Source: Solea solea (Eukaryota > Chordata > Actinopteri > Pleuronectiformes > Soleidae). Taken from it: a DNA stretch of 64,000 bases. The translations under genes and the position numbers were made by a program. The DNA is taken from the NCBI RefSeq assembly GCF_958295425.1, contig NC_081142.1, positions 24,712,469-24,776,468 of the forward strand, read 5' to 3'. Under the pieces are notes generated by a model, which had not been told where the DNA came from, searched no databases, and was given only the letters and a program-made list of their open reading frames with translations. The first letter of the stretch is position 1; each line of letters opens with the position of its first letter. This document shows positions 35,628-45,535 of the stretch, in pieces.

Positions 35628-35897
35628 TGAAGTTTGCAAACCACTCACTCTCCCACACCAAAGTCCATAGAGAAAATCAGTGATTTTAACATCACAGCAT
35701 ACAGGAGTTGTTGATCCACTGCTGCCTCCATTACTAATTCAAATGTCTTATTTTGTTACTTCGGCATTTGAAATACTACATTTGGATTTACTTTAGTGAC
35801 ACAAAGTGACCACAAGAGGCAGCAGAGGACCAGCAGCTCCTGTGTCGCTGTGAGCTAAAATCACTGATTTTCTCTATGGACTTTGGTGTGGGAGAGT
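35628..35897 (-). mobile_element. family-A fold-back repeat
   Basis: Minus orientation with both arms and centre. The right arm ends after TTTGGTGTGGGAGAG, replaced by a GT microsatellite (35914-36012). Confidence 0.87.
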
Positions 35898-35913
35898 TTT
35901 CTGTTGATCTGCA

Positions 35914-36012
35914 TTTGTGTGTGTGTGTGTGCGTGTGTGTGTGCGTTTGTGTGCGTGCGTGTGTGTGTGCCTGTGTGTGTGTGTGTGTGCGTGCGTGCAT
36001 GGGTGTGTGTGC
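35914..36012. repeat. GT/GC microsatellite
   Basis: GTGTGT with GCGT interruptions, about 100 bp. Confidence 0.95.
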
Positions 36013-36410
36013 TGCTGATTGGTTGTTGTCAAAAAGGTTCCAAAATAAAAGTCTGGATTCTCTACAGACAGTGGACTTGTTTAAACGTCACCTGAGAGTT
36101 TTCTCTTCTTCTGCCTCATGCTGTTCGTTATGTATTACATTTATTAATAAACGTTAATGATGATAATAATAAAATAATAATAATAATAATGATAATAATT
36201 TAGTTATATTTATTGTTCAGCAAGAAATTAACATAAATGTCTAAAGACTCAGTTTGTTGTTTGTTATTTATGTAAACGTAAACAGTGTTTTTCAGTGTTC
36301 AGTGATGTGTTGTGAAGGTGGAGCACTGGCGCCGCCCTGTGGTTCAAAGTGAGAACAGCACAGAGACACAGAGGAAAAAGCTGCAGTTTAAAAATGCACT
36401 TTGTTATTGT

Positions 36411-36789
36411 CAGTCAGTCATCATCTACCGCTTTATCCTCCATCAGAGGGTCGCGGGGGGTGCTGTGCCAATCTCAGCTACATCGGGCGATAGGCGGGGT
36501 ACACCCTGGACAGTTCGCCAGTCCATCGCAGGGCCACACACAGATAGAGACAAACAACCATTCACTCTCACACTCACTCCTATGGTCAATTTAGAGTATC
36601 CAATTTACCTAAACCCACATTGCATGTTTTTGGACTGTGGAAGGAAGCCGGAGAACCTGGAGAGAACCCACGCACACACGGGGAGAACATGCAAACTCCA
36701 TGCAGAAAGGCCCTTGTTCCAACCGGGGCTCGAACCCGGGTCTTCTCGCTGCAAGGCGAGAGTGCTCACCACTACACACCGTGTGGCCT
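36411..36789 (-). mobile_element. tRNA-derived SINE with perfect target duplication, copy 1
   Basis: On the minus strand it begins AGGCCACACGGTGTGTAGTG (box A region) and contains box B GGTTCGAGCCC, the conserved GGAGTTTGCATGTTCTCCCC, AACATGCAATG, TGGACTGGCGAACTGTCC and a CCTCTG(A/G)(T/C)GGAGGATAAAG tail. A 14-bp target-site duplication CACTTTGTTATTGT flanks it exactly (36397-36410 and 36790-36803). It is about 95 percent alike by eye to the copy at 47713. It encodes no protein. Confidence 0.9.
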
Positions 36790-36803
36790 CACTTTGTTAT
36801 TGT

Positions 36804-38089
36804 TATTCCTTTATTTTTTTATTATTACACATTATAGAGACAGGTTGCTGTCTGATCTGTTTTATATATGGCAGCCTCGTCTCAAAGCTGACACGCTCTG
36901 AGGGTCATCACTGGTTTTAAAGCGTTTACTCATCACTGAGTTGGATGTTCCTCCTTATCAACACGTAGACTCACACAGCTGCATATTCTCATTTACAGGG
37001 CAATCTTAGGTTTACTCCCTTCTTACCTTTTGTCCTTTTTTGACACTAGTCACAATAATATTACAAAATAACAATTGTATAAATATTGTATTTATATAGT
37101 ATTTATAATACTATGATGTCATAATACTGGGACTTACAGTCTTATTGGATTTGTTCTGTCCAAACTGAAGTGGGAAACAAAGCGTTTAGGTTTACTGCTC
37201 CCTCTGCTGCAACATGTTACACAAAACTTAGAAACAAAAGGAGTTGTCTCATTGAACACTTTTCATTGGATGAGCTGGAGGCAGGAACATGTGGCTGTAG
37301 ATGTTTTTATTATTGTTATTGTAGCTGACCAGGAAATGTTTGCACTTTATCACATTACTTTTTTCTTTAATTTCCTCTTCACAGATGAACATTTTTCATG
37401 CCACTTCCTGTTTGATTAGTTTCACATTGACTGTGTTTGTGCGAGTTTGATATTTTGAATAAAAAAAGTGTCATATATATCAATATAATAATTGTAAAAT
37501 AATAATAACAGTAATAACAATACCAACAATAGTAATAATAATATAACAATAATAATAATACCATTTTGTTTATTTCATATTTAAAATATAAAACTGCACT
37601 AATGTTCAAATGCAGAAAAATGATAATACATTTGACATTTTACTTTTATCGTTGATTATAAAATAACAAGAGTTTAAAATGCGGTGACATGAATAAAGAC
37701 GTGATTTAATGATAAAGTGAAATAGATATAAAATGATATTTCATGGATTTACACGTTTTATTGATTCATAATTCACTCTCTGTATTAACATCATGCAACT
37801 AACAATTAACATTTATTAGAATTAAAACTGCCTTTTGTTTCAACATTAATGTTTTTAATGTTGAATAAATAAATGTGTTTATTTTTTTTCTCTGTTTTAT
37901 TCATAGAACACAGCTGCCTTTTTTTTAAAATAGATATGAACATTGTGTGTGTTTCTGTGCCTCAGTTCCCTGCAACAAACTGTATTTTATTCAAGCAGTT
38001 TTTTTTCTGTGAGATTAAAATCTCAGTTAAAACGACGTCACCACAATAAACTTCATCAACAAAGTTCAGCTCACATTCAATCTCACTGT
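36804..38089. other. AT-rich non-coding
   Basis: No gene recognised. AAT-type runs occur at 37500-37565. Confidence 0.45.
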
Positions 38090-38412
38090 TCAGTCATTCA
38101 CTTTTCACTCATTCACCTTTCTCTCATTCACCTTTTTCACTCATTCACCTTTTTCACTCTTTCACCTTTTTACTCATTCACTTTTTCACTTTTCACTCAT
38201 TCACCTTTTCACTCGATCACCTTTTTACTCATTCACTTTTTCACTCTTTCACGTTTCACTCATTCACCTTTTTCACTTGTTCACCTTTTTACTTATTCAC
38301 TTTTTCACTTTTCACTCATTCACCTTTTTCTCTCTTTCACTTTTACACTCATTCACCTTTTCACTTTTACACTCATTCACCTTTTCACGCGTTCACTTTT
38401 TCACTCATTTTT
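38090..38412. repeat. TTCACTCATTCACCTTT minisatellite
   Basis: About 320 bp of CACTCATTCACC and TTTTTCACTC units, pyrimidine-rich. The Ser-Phe-Thr-Leu frames are artefacts. Confidence 0.95.
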
Positions 38413-38475
38413 GTTGTTGTTTATGTGCTGCAGTGAGCGTCACACACAAGTATAAATCAGTGTGTACTATGGAGG

Positions 38476-38575
38476 AAAATAATAATAATAATAATGATAT
38501 TATTATTATTATTATTATTATTACTATTATTATTATTACTATTACAATAACAATAATAATAATACATAATAATAA
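38476..38575. repeat. ATT/AAT trinucleotide repeat
   Basis: AATAATAAT switches to ATTATTATT and back, making a partly self-complementary tract. Confidence 0.95.
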
Positions 38576-38766
38576 TTTCATATTTAAAACAGTTTGAAAT
38601 GAAAAGCATGACATTTTTATATATTTATTTTATTTATTACACTTCATTCATGAAGTCATTAATTTACTTTACTAAGAAATATGTGTTTATTACAGTTGTA
38701 ATGTACAGTGATTTCTCTAATTCATGTTTTTATTATTTAAGTATTAGTGTGTAAGTCACCAGAGGG

Positions 38767-38780
38767 CCACTAGAGGGAGC
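38767..38780. promoter_or_regulatory. CTCF-core-like site upstream of glul
   Basis: CCACTAGAGGGAGC resembles the CTCF core with one clear mismatch, about 330 bp upstream of the presumed glul start. Binding is inference. Confidence 0.3.
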
Positions 38781-38811
38781 CCTGGTCCATATCACTGTGT
38801 GCGCGTGTGTG

Positions 38812-38819
38812 TGACGTCA
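38812..38819. promoter_or_regulatory. distal CRE palindrome
   Basis: TGACGTCA, an exact CREB/ATF site about 290 bp upstream of the presumed glul transcription start. Confidence 0.5.
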
Positions 38820-38980
38820 CTGTGTTCTTGTCTTTGATGTTTTCACCTGATTTTCTTCTTTTTTGTTACTTTTTCTTGCTTCTTCTTTTTGTCTTACTTC
38901 TTCTTACTTGTTCGTACTTGTTCTTACTTGTTGTTTCAAAATTTAAGGTGTTTGTGTGAAGGGGGAGGAAAAGAGAGGGA

Positions 38981-39080
38981 GGCGGGGGAGGAGCCACTGC
39001 GTTGACGTCACTGGCATTTCCTCAGCACGACGTGGTCACGTTTGCCCTCAGCCAATGAGCGCGAGCGCAGCTGTATAAAT
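38981..39080 (+). promoter_or_regulatory. glul core promoter
   Basis: In order: a GC box GGCGGGGGAGG (38981), an exact CRE TGACGTCA (39003-39010), a CCAAT box in GCCAATGAG (39052-39056) and TATAAAT (39074-39080). The spacing predicts transcription from about 39105. Presence of CCAAT plus TATA just before the non-coding first exon fixes the 5' end of glul. cAMP responsiveness is inferred from the two CREs. Confidence 0.75.
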
Positions 39081-39104
39081 CCACCAGGACGCGCAGAACA
39101 ACAG

Positions 39105-39196
39105 GAATGAACAACGATCGAACGTGTGAGCGCCACCTCTCTGCTGTGTCCACTGCTGCTTCTCTGCCGCTCGTCTTTATCTTCACTTAACATCCG
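39105..39196 (+). other. glul exon 1 (5' UTR) with a 27-codon uORF
   Basis: The exon ends CATCCG before the donor GTAAGA. The start is estimated from the TATA box. It contains an upstream ATG at 39107 opening a 27-codon frame that stops at TAA 39188-39190, if transcription starts far enough upstream. An in-frame TGA (39127-39129) precedes the main frame, after which 30 stop-free codons without ATG run into the glul start codon. Confidence 0.65.
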
Positions 39197-39425
39197 GTAA
39201 GAAAATCCTCACCCTCTCACATTCATGTGACAGTAGAATTTTTTCTTTATTGTATAATAATATTTCACTGACGTTAATATGTTTGTATGTAATTCCTACT
39301 TCATTGATAACTCAGCTGAACATTATGATGGTTGTATGACGTCTACATATCCACTTGAAAACTTTTCACTTGTCACGATCTAAGTGAGACATTTTAAGAT
39401 GATTTTAAGAAGATTTTCCTGCTTA

Positions 39426-39645
39426 GTCCATAGAGAAAAGCTGCGTTTTTAGGTCAACAGAAGCTGCTGTGTTTGTTAACTTTATGACCATGAGCTCAAT
39501 CCAAACAAAGGATTTCACACAGTCACAAAATAAGACGTTTGAACTTAGTGATGGTGGCAGCAGTGGATCAACAACTCGTGAACTCCTGTGATGTTTTTCT
39601 CTGTGGACTTTGGTGTGAGAGAATGAGTGGTTTCATAAACTTGAA
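39426..39645 (+). mobile_element. family-A fold-back repeat in glul intron 1, degenerate
   Basis: TCCATAGAGAAAAG, GACGTTTGAACTTAGTGATG, GGCAGCAGTGGATCAACAAC and GTGGACTTTGGTGTGAGAGA remain. The AAAATCAGTGATTTT core is lost on both arms. Confidence 0.7.
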
Positions 39646-39979
39646 CGTAGGTGAGAAGGAAACTAAAATCTTCTATTCAAGTTAAAGTATTATTGCTTTA
39701 ATGTCATTTGACTTCTGAAAAGTCGACTTAAGTTAAATTGAAAAGAAATAGAAAGTACTTGGAGTATTACTATTTTAACAGTGAAAACACTGGAAAACTA
39801 TAACAGTAAAAAAGGTGTTTTTTAATTAACTGACATCAAAACATTAAAAAGTACAAGTTACCCTCCCCAAAAAAATCCTTTATATTCTGCAACGACACGG
39901 TTATTTTCAGTTTTCATCATGTCATTCTTCCTGTGTGTGTGTGCGTGTTTGTGCAGGTTTTGGTGGTCACATCGAGAAA

Positions 39980-40145
39980 ATGGCCACATCATCGAGTTCA
40001 ACGTTGAACAAAGCTGTGAAGCAGCAGTACATGAGTCTTCCTCAGGGCGACAAAGTCCAGGTCATGTACATCTGGATCGACGGCTCAGGAGAGGGACTGC
40101 GCTGTAAGACCAGAACTTTGGATTCTGAACCCAAGACCATCGAGG
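39980..40145 (+). CDS. glul: glul exon 2, first coding exon
   Basis: The exon begins at 39957 after TTTGTGCAG; the ATG is at 39980. It encodes residues 1-55 plus the first base of codon 56 ([11 protein letters not shown] to EPKTIE), with the donor GTGAGA at 40146. Confidence 0.96.
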
Positions 40146-43100
40146 GTGAGATGAGATGATCTGGTTTCATCAGTTCATTTTAGACTTCAATTATTGTCAG
40201 TTTTTAAGAGTTATTTATATATTTCTTTGCTTCTTTATGAGAATATCTTCTATATTTAGCTTATTATTGTTAAATGTGATCATTTATTGGTCGACATTGA
40301 TTTAATATCTGTTGACTTATTGGCGTATTCATTTATATCCAGAAAACAATACAAATACAATTGTTATTTTGTAATATTGTGACTAGTATATTATTATCTT
40401 ATTATGACGATATGCTACCTAATTACTGTGATAATACAACAGTATTAAGTCAAGTTTAGCATGTTTATTGCTTGTTAAGTTGAGAAACGCAAACGTATGT
40501 AGCCTCTTTAGCTATTGTTAGCACAAACATCGTAGCAACAAGTTTACGACTATAGTACGAGTGGCAGCCATCTTAGAATCCCATGTCAGGGATGGTGGCG
40601 TTTCCTGTCAAAATGGCATCGTTATGGTCATGTGACGTCGACCTAAACGACGCCATTTTGGCAGGAAAAACTGAAGATAGTGGAACGTAGTTATGCCCCC
40701 GAGTTCAGAGAAGCTGCCTTTGAATCTTATACTTTCACTGAGTCTCTGGCGTAAAGAAGAAGAGAAGTTAATAAGGGGGCGATATAAGGATCAGACCTAT
40801 CAGTCTGTCAAGTTTATCAACATATCGGTCAATCTGTGTGGATTTAAAGTGACCGTGAACTCTTGACAGGTTGAATTTTTTGCCGCTTCTCTGCCGACTG
40901 ACTCTGTCAAACTGAGTCACCTAGAGCTTAGACGTGTCTTTTGTGGGACTGTCTCCTGACGCTGAAGTGATTCCAAACACAGAGAACAGTAATCTACAGC
41001 GCGGTCTCTCCGCTGTCCTCATTCATGTCAGGGTTGTATCTCTTCTCTCTGACAGAACTTCCCGAGTGGAACTTTGACGGCTCCAGCACGTATCAGTCCG
41101 AGGGCTCCAACAGCGACATGTTCCTTATCCCGGTGTCCATGTTCAGAGACCCGTTCAGGCAAGACCCCAACAAGCTGGTGCTGTGTGAAGTCCTCAAGTA
41201 CAACCGCAAACCTGCAGGTGAGGCCGACAGAGGTTTCCCCAGTTCTTTGTACAAGACATGTAAGACATGACTTTGATTTCATTCTGTTTACATTTGAATA
41301 TGACAAAAACCTCAGACACAATCTAAACAAGATCTTCAAACCCTTACAATTGAAGTTGAAGCTGGTTATTTATGTGTTCATGTGTTTGTTTGTTTTGAGT
41401 GGATTTTTTTCATTCACATCAACAATAGTTAAGCTTTTGTCACTTAAATGGCTAAAATGTTTATTTATAATCGTTGAATTCAATGTTAAGATATTGATTA
41501 TGTTTGTTACGCCACCTCCTGTTTCACACCCTGCGCTGCTTGATGTACGTAGACGAGGCCTACGCAGGACAAGCGTGGACTCATAGTTACTAGCGGTGTT
41601 GTGGACACTGTCCACTGTCTCTCTCTCCGACCGTCGACGTGAGAGTCTGTGCAGAACAATGAGCGAGTAAAGTTAAGAAAGAGAGAGAGGAAATTTCAAG
41701 ATCTCTGTCTTACCAAAGTAAGGATGGGAACGACACAGCATTTTGCGAGTCGGTTGTCGAGGCCCCCGTAACAAATTTTTGTCAAATTGTTGGCCTGCAA
41801 TGTCCAATCACATCAAAGCAGTGACCAACAACTAAACTAAACAAAAGTTTGTACGGTACGGCACGGTAAGGTGCTCCTGGTACCTAAAGGGAACAGTTAA
41901 AACTGGTTATTTTAGTTCTATTTCTCATGGAGACACAAAAACATACATACCGCACTGAACCTTGTAAACGTTACACACTGGACGTTAAACAAAGTGATTA
42001 AATTACATTACTTTATTTTTGCTGATGCTGTCCCCACAGAGACGAACCTGCGGCAGACGTGTAATAAGATCATGAGCATGGTGGAGAACAATCACCCGTG
42101 GTTCGGTATGGAGCAGGAGTACACCCTGCTGGGCACAGACGGTCACCCGTTCGGCTGGCCCTCCAACGGCTTCCCGGGTCCACAAGGTGAGTTTACGGTC
42201 CAGGTTCCCGGTTTTATCTCAGGTGTGTGAGTGGCACAGGAGTGTTAACGTCCAGTTTCCTTCCACCCGGTCAGGACCTTATTACTGTGGCGTGGGAGCA
42301 GATAAAGCGTACGGACGCGACGTGGTGGAGGCTCATTACAGAGCCTGTCTGTACGCTGGAGTTCAGATTTGTGGTACCAATGCTGAGGTCATGCCAGCTC
42401 AGGTAATCACCTGTCACTTTCCAAAGCAGGGAAACAGTTGTAGGCGTCGTGGGATGATATAACCACAGTGATCCTGACTTATTCATGTTAGTTATCATTC
42501 AAATTCAGCTTGATTTTCAGAAGATATATTTCACTTTAAAGTGAAAAACATACATTTCAAATGGATACTTCATGTTTTTGGAAGTGTGGTTGTTGGAGCC
42601 AGTGTCCACCAAAGTCCACAGAGAAAATCAGTGATTTTAACAACACACACACAGGAGTTGTTTATCCACTGCTGCCTCCATCACTAAGTTCAAATGTCTT
42701 ATTTATCACTTCAGTGTTTGAAATCCATTGTTCAGATTGACGTCAGTGACACAAAGTGACCACACGAGGCAGCAGAGGATCAGCAGCTCCTGTGTCCCTG
42801 CCTGCTAAAATCACTGATTTTCTCAATGGACTTTGGTGTGGGAGAGTGAGTGGTTTACAAACTTCAGTTTCCTGTTGGAGAAGTCTGTCTGACAGTGAGA
42901 TAAAGACATGAACATGTGACATAGATATCACTACCTCAAACAAACACACTTCAAAATAATCATAAATCATGACATCCTGGAATGACTGGAAAGATTCAGG
43001 CTCCCCCTTGTGGCACTTTGAAATGTACGTTAGCGAGCGAGACAATATTTTCAAAAGTGGAAATTCACCGCAAACGTCCAGCGAATGCTTTTTATCACGT

Positions 43101-44583
43101 TGTTCAATAAAATCGTGTATCGCTCTGTCCCTAAATCCGAGTTAAGTCACAATTTGAGTCTTAGTTAAGTTATTATTACGATGAAATTATAAAATCCCGG
43201 TGTTGTGTGTTTCAGTGGGAGTTCCAGGTTGGCCCTTGTGAAGGCATCAACATGGGGGACCACCTGTGGATCGCTCGCTTCATCCTTCACCGGGTCTGTG
43301 AGGATTTCGGAGTCGTGGTGTCCTTTGACCCCAAGCCTATCTCAGGGAACTGGAACGGTGCCGGCTGCCACACCAACTTCAGCACAAAGGAAATGCGAGA
43401 GGATGGCGGACTGAAGTAAGGATGACTTTTTGTTGTATGAATGCATTAACCCTCATGTAACCTTAACTAAAAAACACTTTCCTCACCTTAAATATTTCCA
43501 TTTTCTATTAAGAACTACCCTCTGAGCACATAACAGCAAAAATGGCTCATTCATATTTACTGTTGTCAAACCAAATATATTTTTTCTATTTGAACAAATT
43601 CATTTTTTTAACGCAACATCAGTCCTGATCTCTAAAAAAGATCCTACAACACTGTGGAAATGTGTTTGATTCTGAAGTTATGTGGTCTTCAGCACTTCTC
43701 CTGTAGCTAGTCAGGAAATAAGAATATATTAAATAGCCTCTAGGGGGTGACTCAATTTAAGCCTGGAGGAAACTATTCTTCTTCTGACTTGAATTCTAAC
43801 GTCAGTTAATATTTTCCTGGGGAGTTCATGGTCTAGTTTCATTTAGAGGAGCAAAGACACATATGAGCGGACAAGAGTGTGATTGACAGGTGATGTCTGT
43901 GAGCTTCCATTCGCAAAATGTCAACATGGCGGCGACAAATTGCGAATCTTGAGGCTTCAGAATTGGAGGTTAGCTTCCTGTGGGTGATGTCATGACCACT
44001 TTCCACTTGGTTCTAATTACAGTGGGATTAAAACATGACTTTATTATGAGTTTCAATGGGTACATTTTTGTCCTTAAGGTGATGAGTGTGGCTATTTCTT
44101 TATACAGTGTATTATTGACTAGAATGTTTTTAAACATAACAAAAAATGCTATGCTTTGGCAAATTGGAGGCCATAAGGTTGTTTGGAGGTGAAATAAAGT
44201 GTTTCAGAGAGTTTATGTGTGTATTTTATTTTTGATTGTTTCTAAGCCTCTCTTTTCCTCACAGAGTCATTGAGGACGCGATCGACAGGCTGTCGAAGAG
44301 ACACCAGTATCACATCCGGGCCTACGATCCCAAAGGTGGGCTGGACAACGCCAGACGCCTCACAGGTCGTCACGAAACCTCCAGCATTGACGAGTTTTCC
44401 GCGGGCGTGGCTAACCGTGGAGCCAGCATCCGCATCCCGCGCACTGTGGGGCAGGACATGAAGGGCTACTTCGAGGACCGCCGCCCGTCAGCTAACTGTG
44501 ACCCGTACATTGTCACAGAGGCCCTGGTGCGCACGTGTTTACTCAAAGAAGAAGGGGGGGAGCCCCGGGATTACACCAAATGA
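39980..44583 (+). CDS. glul: glutamine synthetase (glutamate-ammonia ligase), six coding exons
   Basis: Makes glutamine from glutamate, ammonia and ATP; cytosolic or mitochondrial homodecamer that detoxifies ammonia and recycles glutamate. Joined coding exons are 39980-40145, 41056-41217, 42040-42186, 42275-42402, 43216-43415 and 44265-44583, all with GT-AG borders: 1,122 nt, 373 residues plus stop, the same length as human GLUL. Residues 1-24 form the N-terminal arm, about 25-106 the beta-grasp domain with the latch NFDGSS (Asp63), and about 113-373 the catalytic domain. Ligands present: Glu134 and Glu136 in FGMEQEY, Glu203 in QWEFQ, His253 in GAGCHTNFS, Glu305, Arg319 and Arg324 in [10 protein letters not shown], Glu338 and Arg340/341 in [12 protein letters not shown]. 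Intron phases are 1, 1, 1, 0, 2. Odd residues are Ser244 (usually Pro) and Arg303 (usually Phe or His). The start ATG is the first in frame after an upstream stop. Which teleost paralogue (glula, glulb or another) cannot be decided; PKTIEELPEW and KYNRKPAETNLR lean towards glulb from memory. Confidence 0.98.
40146..41055 (+). other. glul intron 2
   Basis: 910 bp, GT-AG. It holds an imperfect inverted repeat at about 40607-40668 and otherwise AT-rich DNA without recognised elements. Confidence 0.9.
40607..40668. repeat. imperfect palindrome in glul intron 2
   Basis: TTTCCTGTCAAAATGGCATC pairs with GACGCCATTTTGGCAGGAAA over about 24 bp with three mismatches around an 18-bp centre containing TGACGTCGACC. 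Possibly a short miniature transposon. Confidence 0.65.
41056..41217 (+). CDS. glul: glul exon 3
   Basis: Acceptor TCTGACAG, donor GTGAGG. Encodes residues 56-109 ([11 protein letters not shown] to NRKPA). Contains the Asp63 latch and the end of the beta-grasp domain. Confidence 0.96.
41218..42039 (+). other. glul intron 3 with a dispersed repeat fragment
   Basis: 822 bp, GT-AG. 41845-41965 shares TGGTTATTTTAGTTCTATTT and ATGGAGACACA with 19351-19385, probably an old DNA-transposon fragment. Confidence 0.85.
42040..42186 (+). CDS. glul: glul exon 4
   Basis: Acceptor TCCCCACAG, donor GTGAGT. Encodes [10 protein letters not shown] to FPGPQ, with the metal ligands Glu134 and Glu136 and the [10 protein letters not shown] segment. 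Confidence 0.96.
42275..42402 (+). CDS. glul: glul exon 5
   Basis: Acceptor CGGTCAG after an 88-bp intron, donor GTAATC. Encodes [16 protein letters not shown] to AEVMPAQ, ending in phase 0 at codon 201. Confidence 0.96.
42605..42932 (-). mobile_element. family-A fold-back repeat in glul intron 5
   Basis: Minus orientation, nearly complete: CACCAAAGTCCACAGAGA, AAAATCAGTGATTTTAAC, GTTCAAATGTCTTATTT, GAGGCAGCAGAGGATCAGCA, TAAAATCACTGATTTTCTC, then a full right end AACATGTGACATAGATATC. The outer left arm is missing. Confidence 0.88.
43216..43415 (+). CDS. glul: glul exon 6
   Basis: Acceptor GTGTTTCAG, donor GTAAGG. Encodes [10 protein letters not shown] to MREDGGLK, including Glu203 and His253. 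Ser244 replaces the usual Pro in KPIPGNWNG. Confidence 0.96.
43416..44264 (+). other. glul intron 6
   Basis: 849 bp, GT-AG. No recognised element. The frame within it starting at 43980 has no known family. Confidence 0.85.
44265..44583 (+). CDS. glul: glul exon 7, terminal coding exon
   Basis: Acceptor TCCTCACAG, stop TGA at 44581-44583. Encodes VIEDAIDRL to RDYTK, with Glu305, Arg319, Arg324, Glu338, Arg340 and Arg341. Arg303 sits in TGRHETS where Phe or His is usual. Confidence 0.96.
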
Positions 44584-44727
44584 ACAGTCGCAGACAAAGA
44601 GTCGTTAGGAGTACTGTATTCAAGGAGTTGAGGTTTTGTTGATGTGTGGTTGCATGAGGTACTGACACCCTGTGAAAACATGACTGACCAGTGACGACAT
44701 GAGGTCAGTCACTCACTTAACTAAAGA

Positions 44728-44998
44728 CTTAGCTTAAGTCTACGATATCTTTCTCACTGTTAGACAGACTTTTTCAACAGGAAACTGAAGTTTATAAACC
44801 ACTCACTCACTCTCCCACACCAAAGTCCACAGAGAAAATCAGTGATTTTAACATCACACACACAGGAGTTGTTGATCTACAAACAAACTTGCCAAACAAG
44901 GCAGCAGTAGAGCAGCAGCTCCTGTGTCCCCGCCAGCTAAAATAGGTGGAATTTGGTGTGGGAGAGTGAGATGTTTACAAACTTGAGTTTCCTGACAG
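44728..44998 (-). mobile_element. family-A fold-back repeat inside the glul 3' UTR
   Basis: Minus orientation with both arms: CAACAGGAAACTGAAGTTTA, CTCTCCCACACCAAAG, AAAATCAGTGATTTTAAC, a shortened centre with GGCAGCAGTAGAGCAGCAGC, then TTTGGTGTGGGAGAGTGA and CTTGAGTTTCCTGACAG. The arms (about 44760-44851 and 44936-44997) would pair as a long hairpin in the mRNA. Confidence 0.88.
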
Positions 44999-45513
44999 TG
45001 CAAAAATATTCTGCTCAAGTAAAAGTACTATTACTTAATGAAAAGCTTTGTGTAATGTTGAGATACATGGGTGTGTATGTTCGTGGAAGAATGGCAGTCC
45101 CTCATACAAACACACTGCAACTAAACCTCTATCGCTATCACTATCGATCACTTAAACCTTTAAACACTCGGTGGATTGATTTTTCTGTTGTTTTTCCTGA
45201 CAGATGAAATGCGTTGATGCTGCTCCTGTCTTTTTCTTGGTTTTTTAGCTCTCACCATGACACTGCCTTTCTGTCGGCTACATTGTTGTTTAACTTGTAC
45301 TAATGAAAACACAGGATGTTGATGTTGTAAAGGATCCATGAGGCGTTGAATGTTCTTCAGCGTCGAAGCCGCTGTCGCAGTCGGGGCACAGTCGTGTTTG
45401 TAGATAGTCACAATCATAATGTAAGCCAATCTACTTTTGTATGTTTTTGAATAACACATGTCTGGTTTTGTGGGGGGTTTCCACTTACTAATTGTCACTT
45501 ACAAGAAATATGA

Positions 45514-45519
45514 AATAAA
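45514..45519 (+). terminator. glul polyadenylation signal
   Basis: AATAAA in TGAAATAAACTG, the only canonical signal downstream of the stop before 45.55 kb. Confidence 0.75.
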
Positions 45520-45535
45520 CTGTAAACATTTTTAC

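Larger units (their letters stand above)
44584..45535 (+). other. glul 3' UTR
   Basis: About 950 nt from the stop codon to just after the only AATAAA found (45514-45519), which is followed by a GTGTGCTC-type GU-rich stretch. It contains a family-A copy. The exact cleavage site is estimated. Confidence 0.7.

Noticed and set aside
43980..44192. 70-residue frame in glul intron 6
   Set aside because: Lies inside a clean GT-AG intron between conserved exons and has no recognised similarity.
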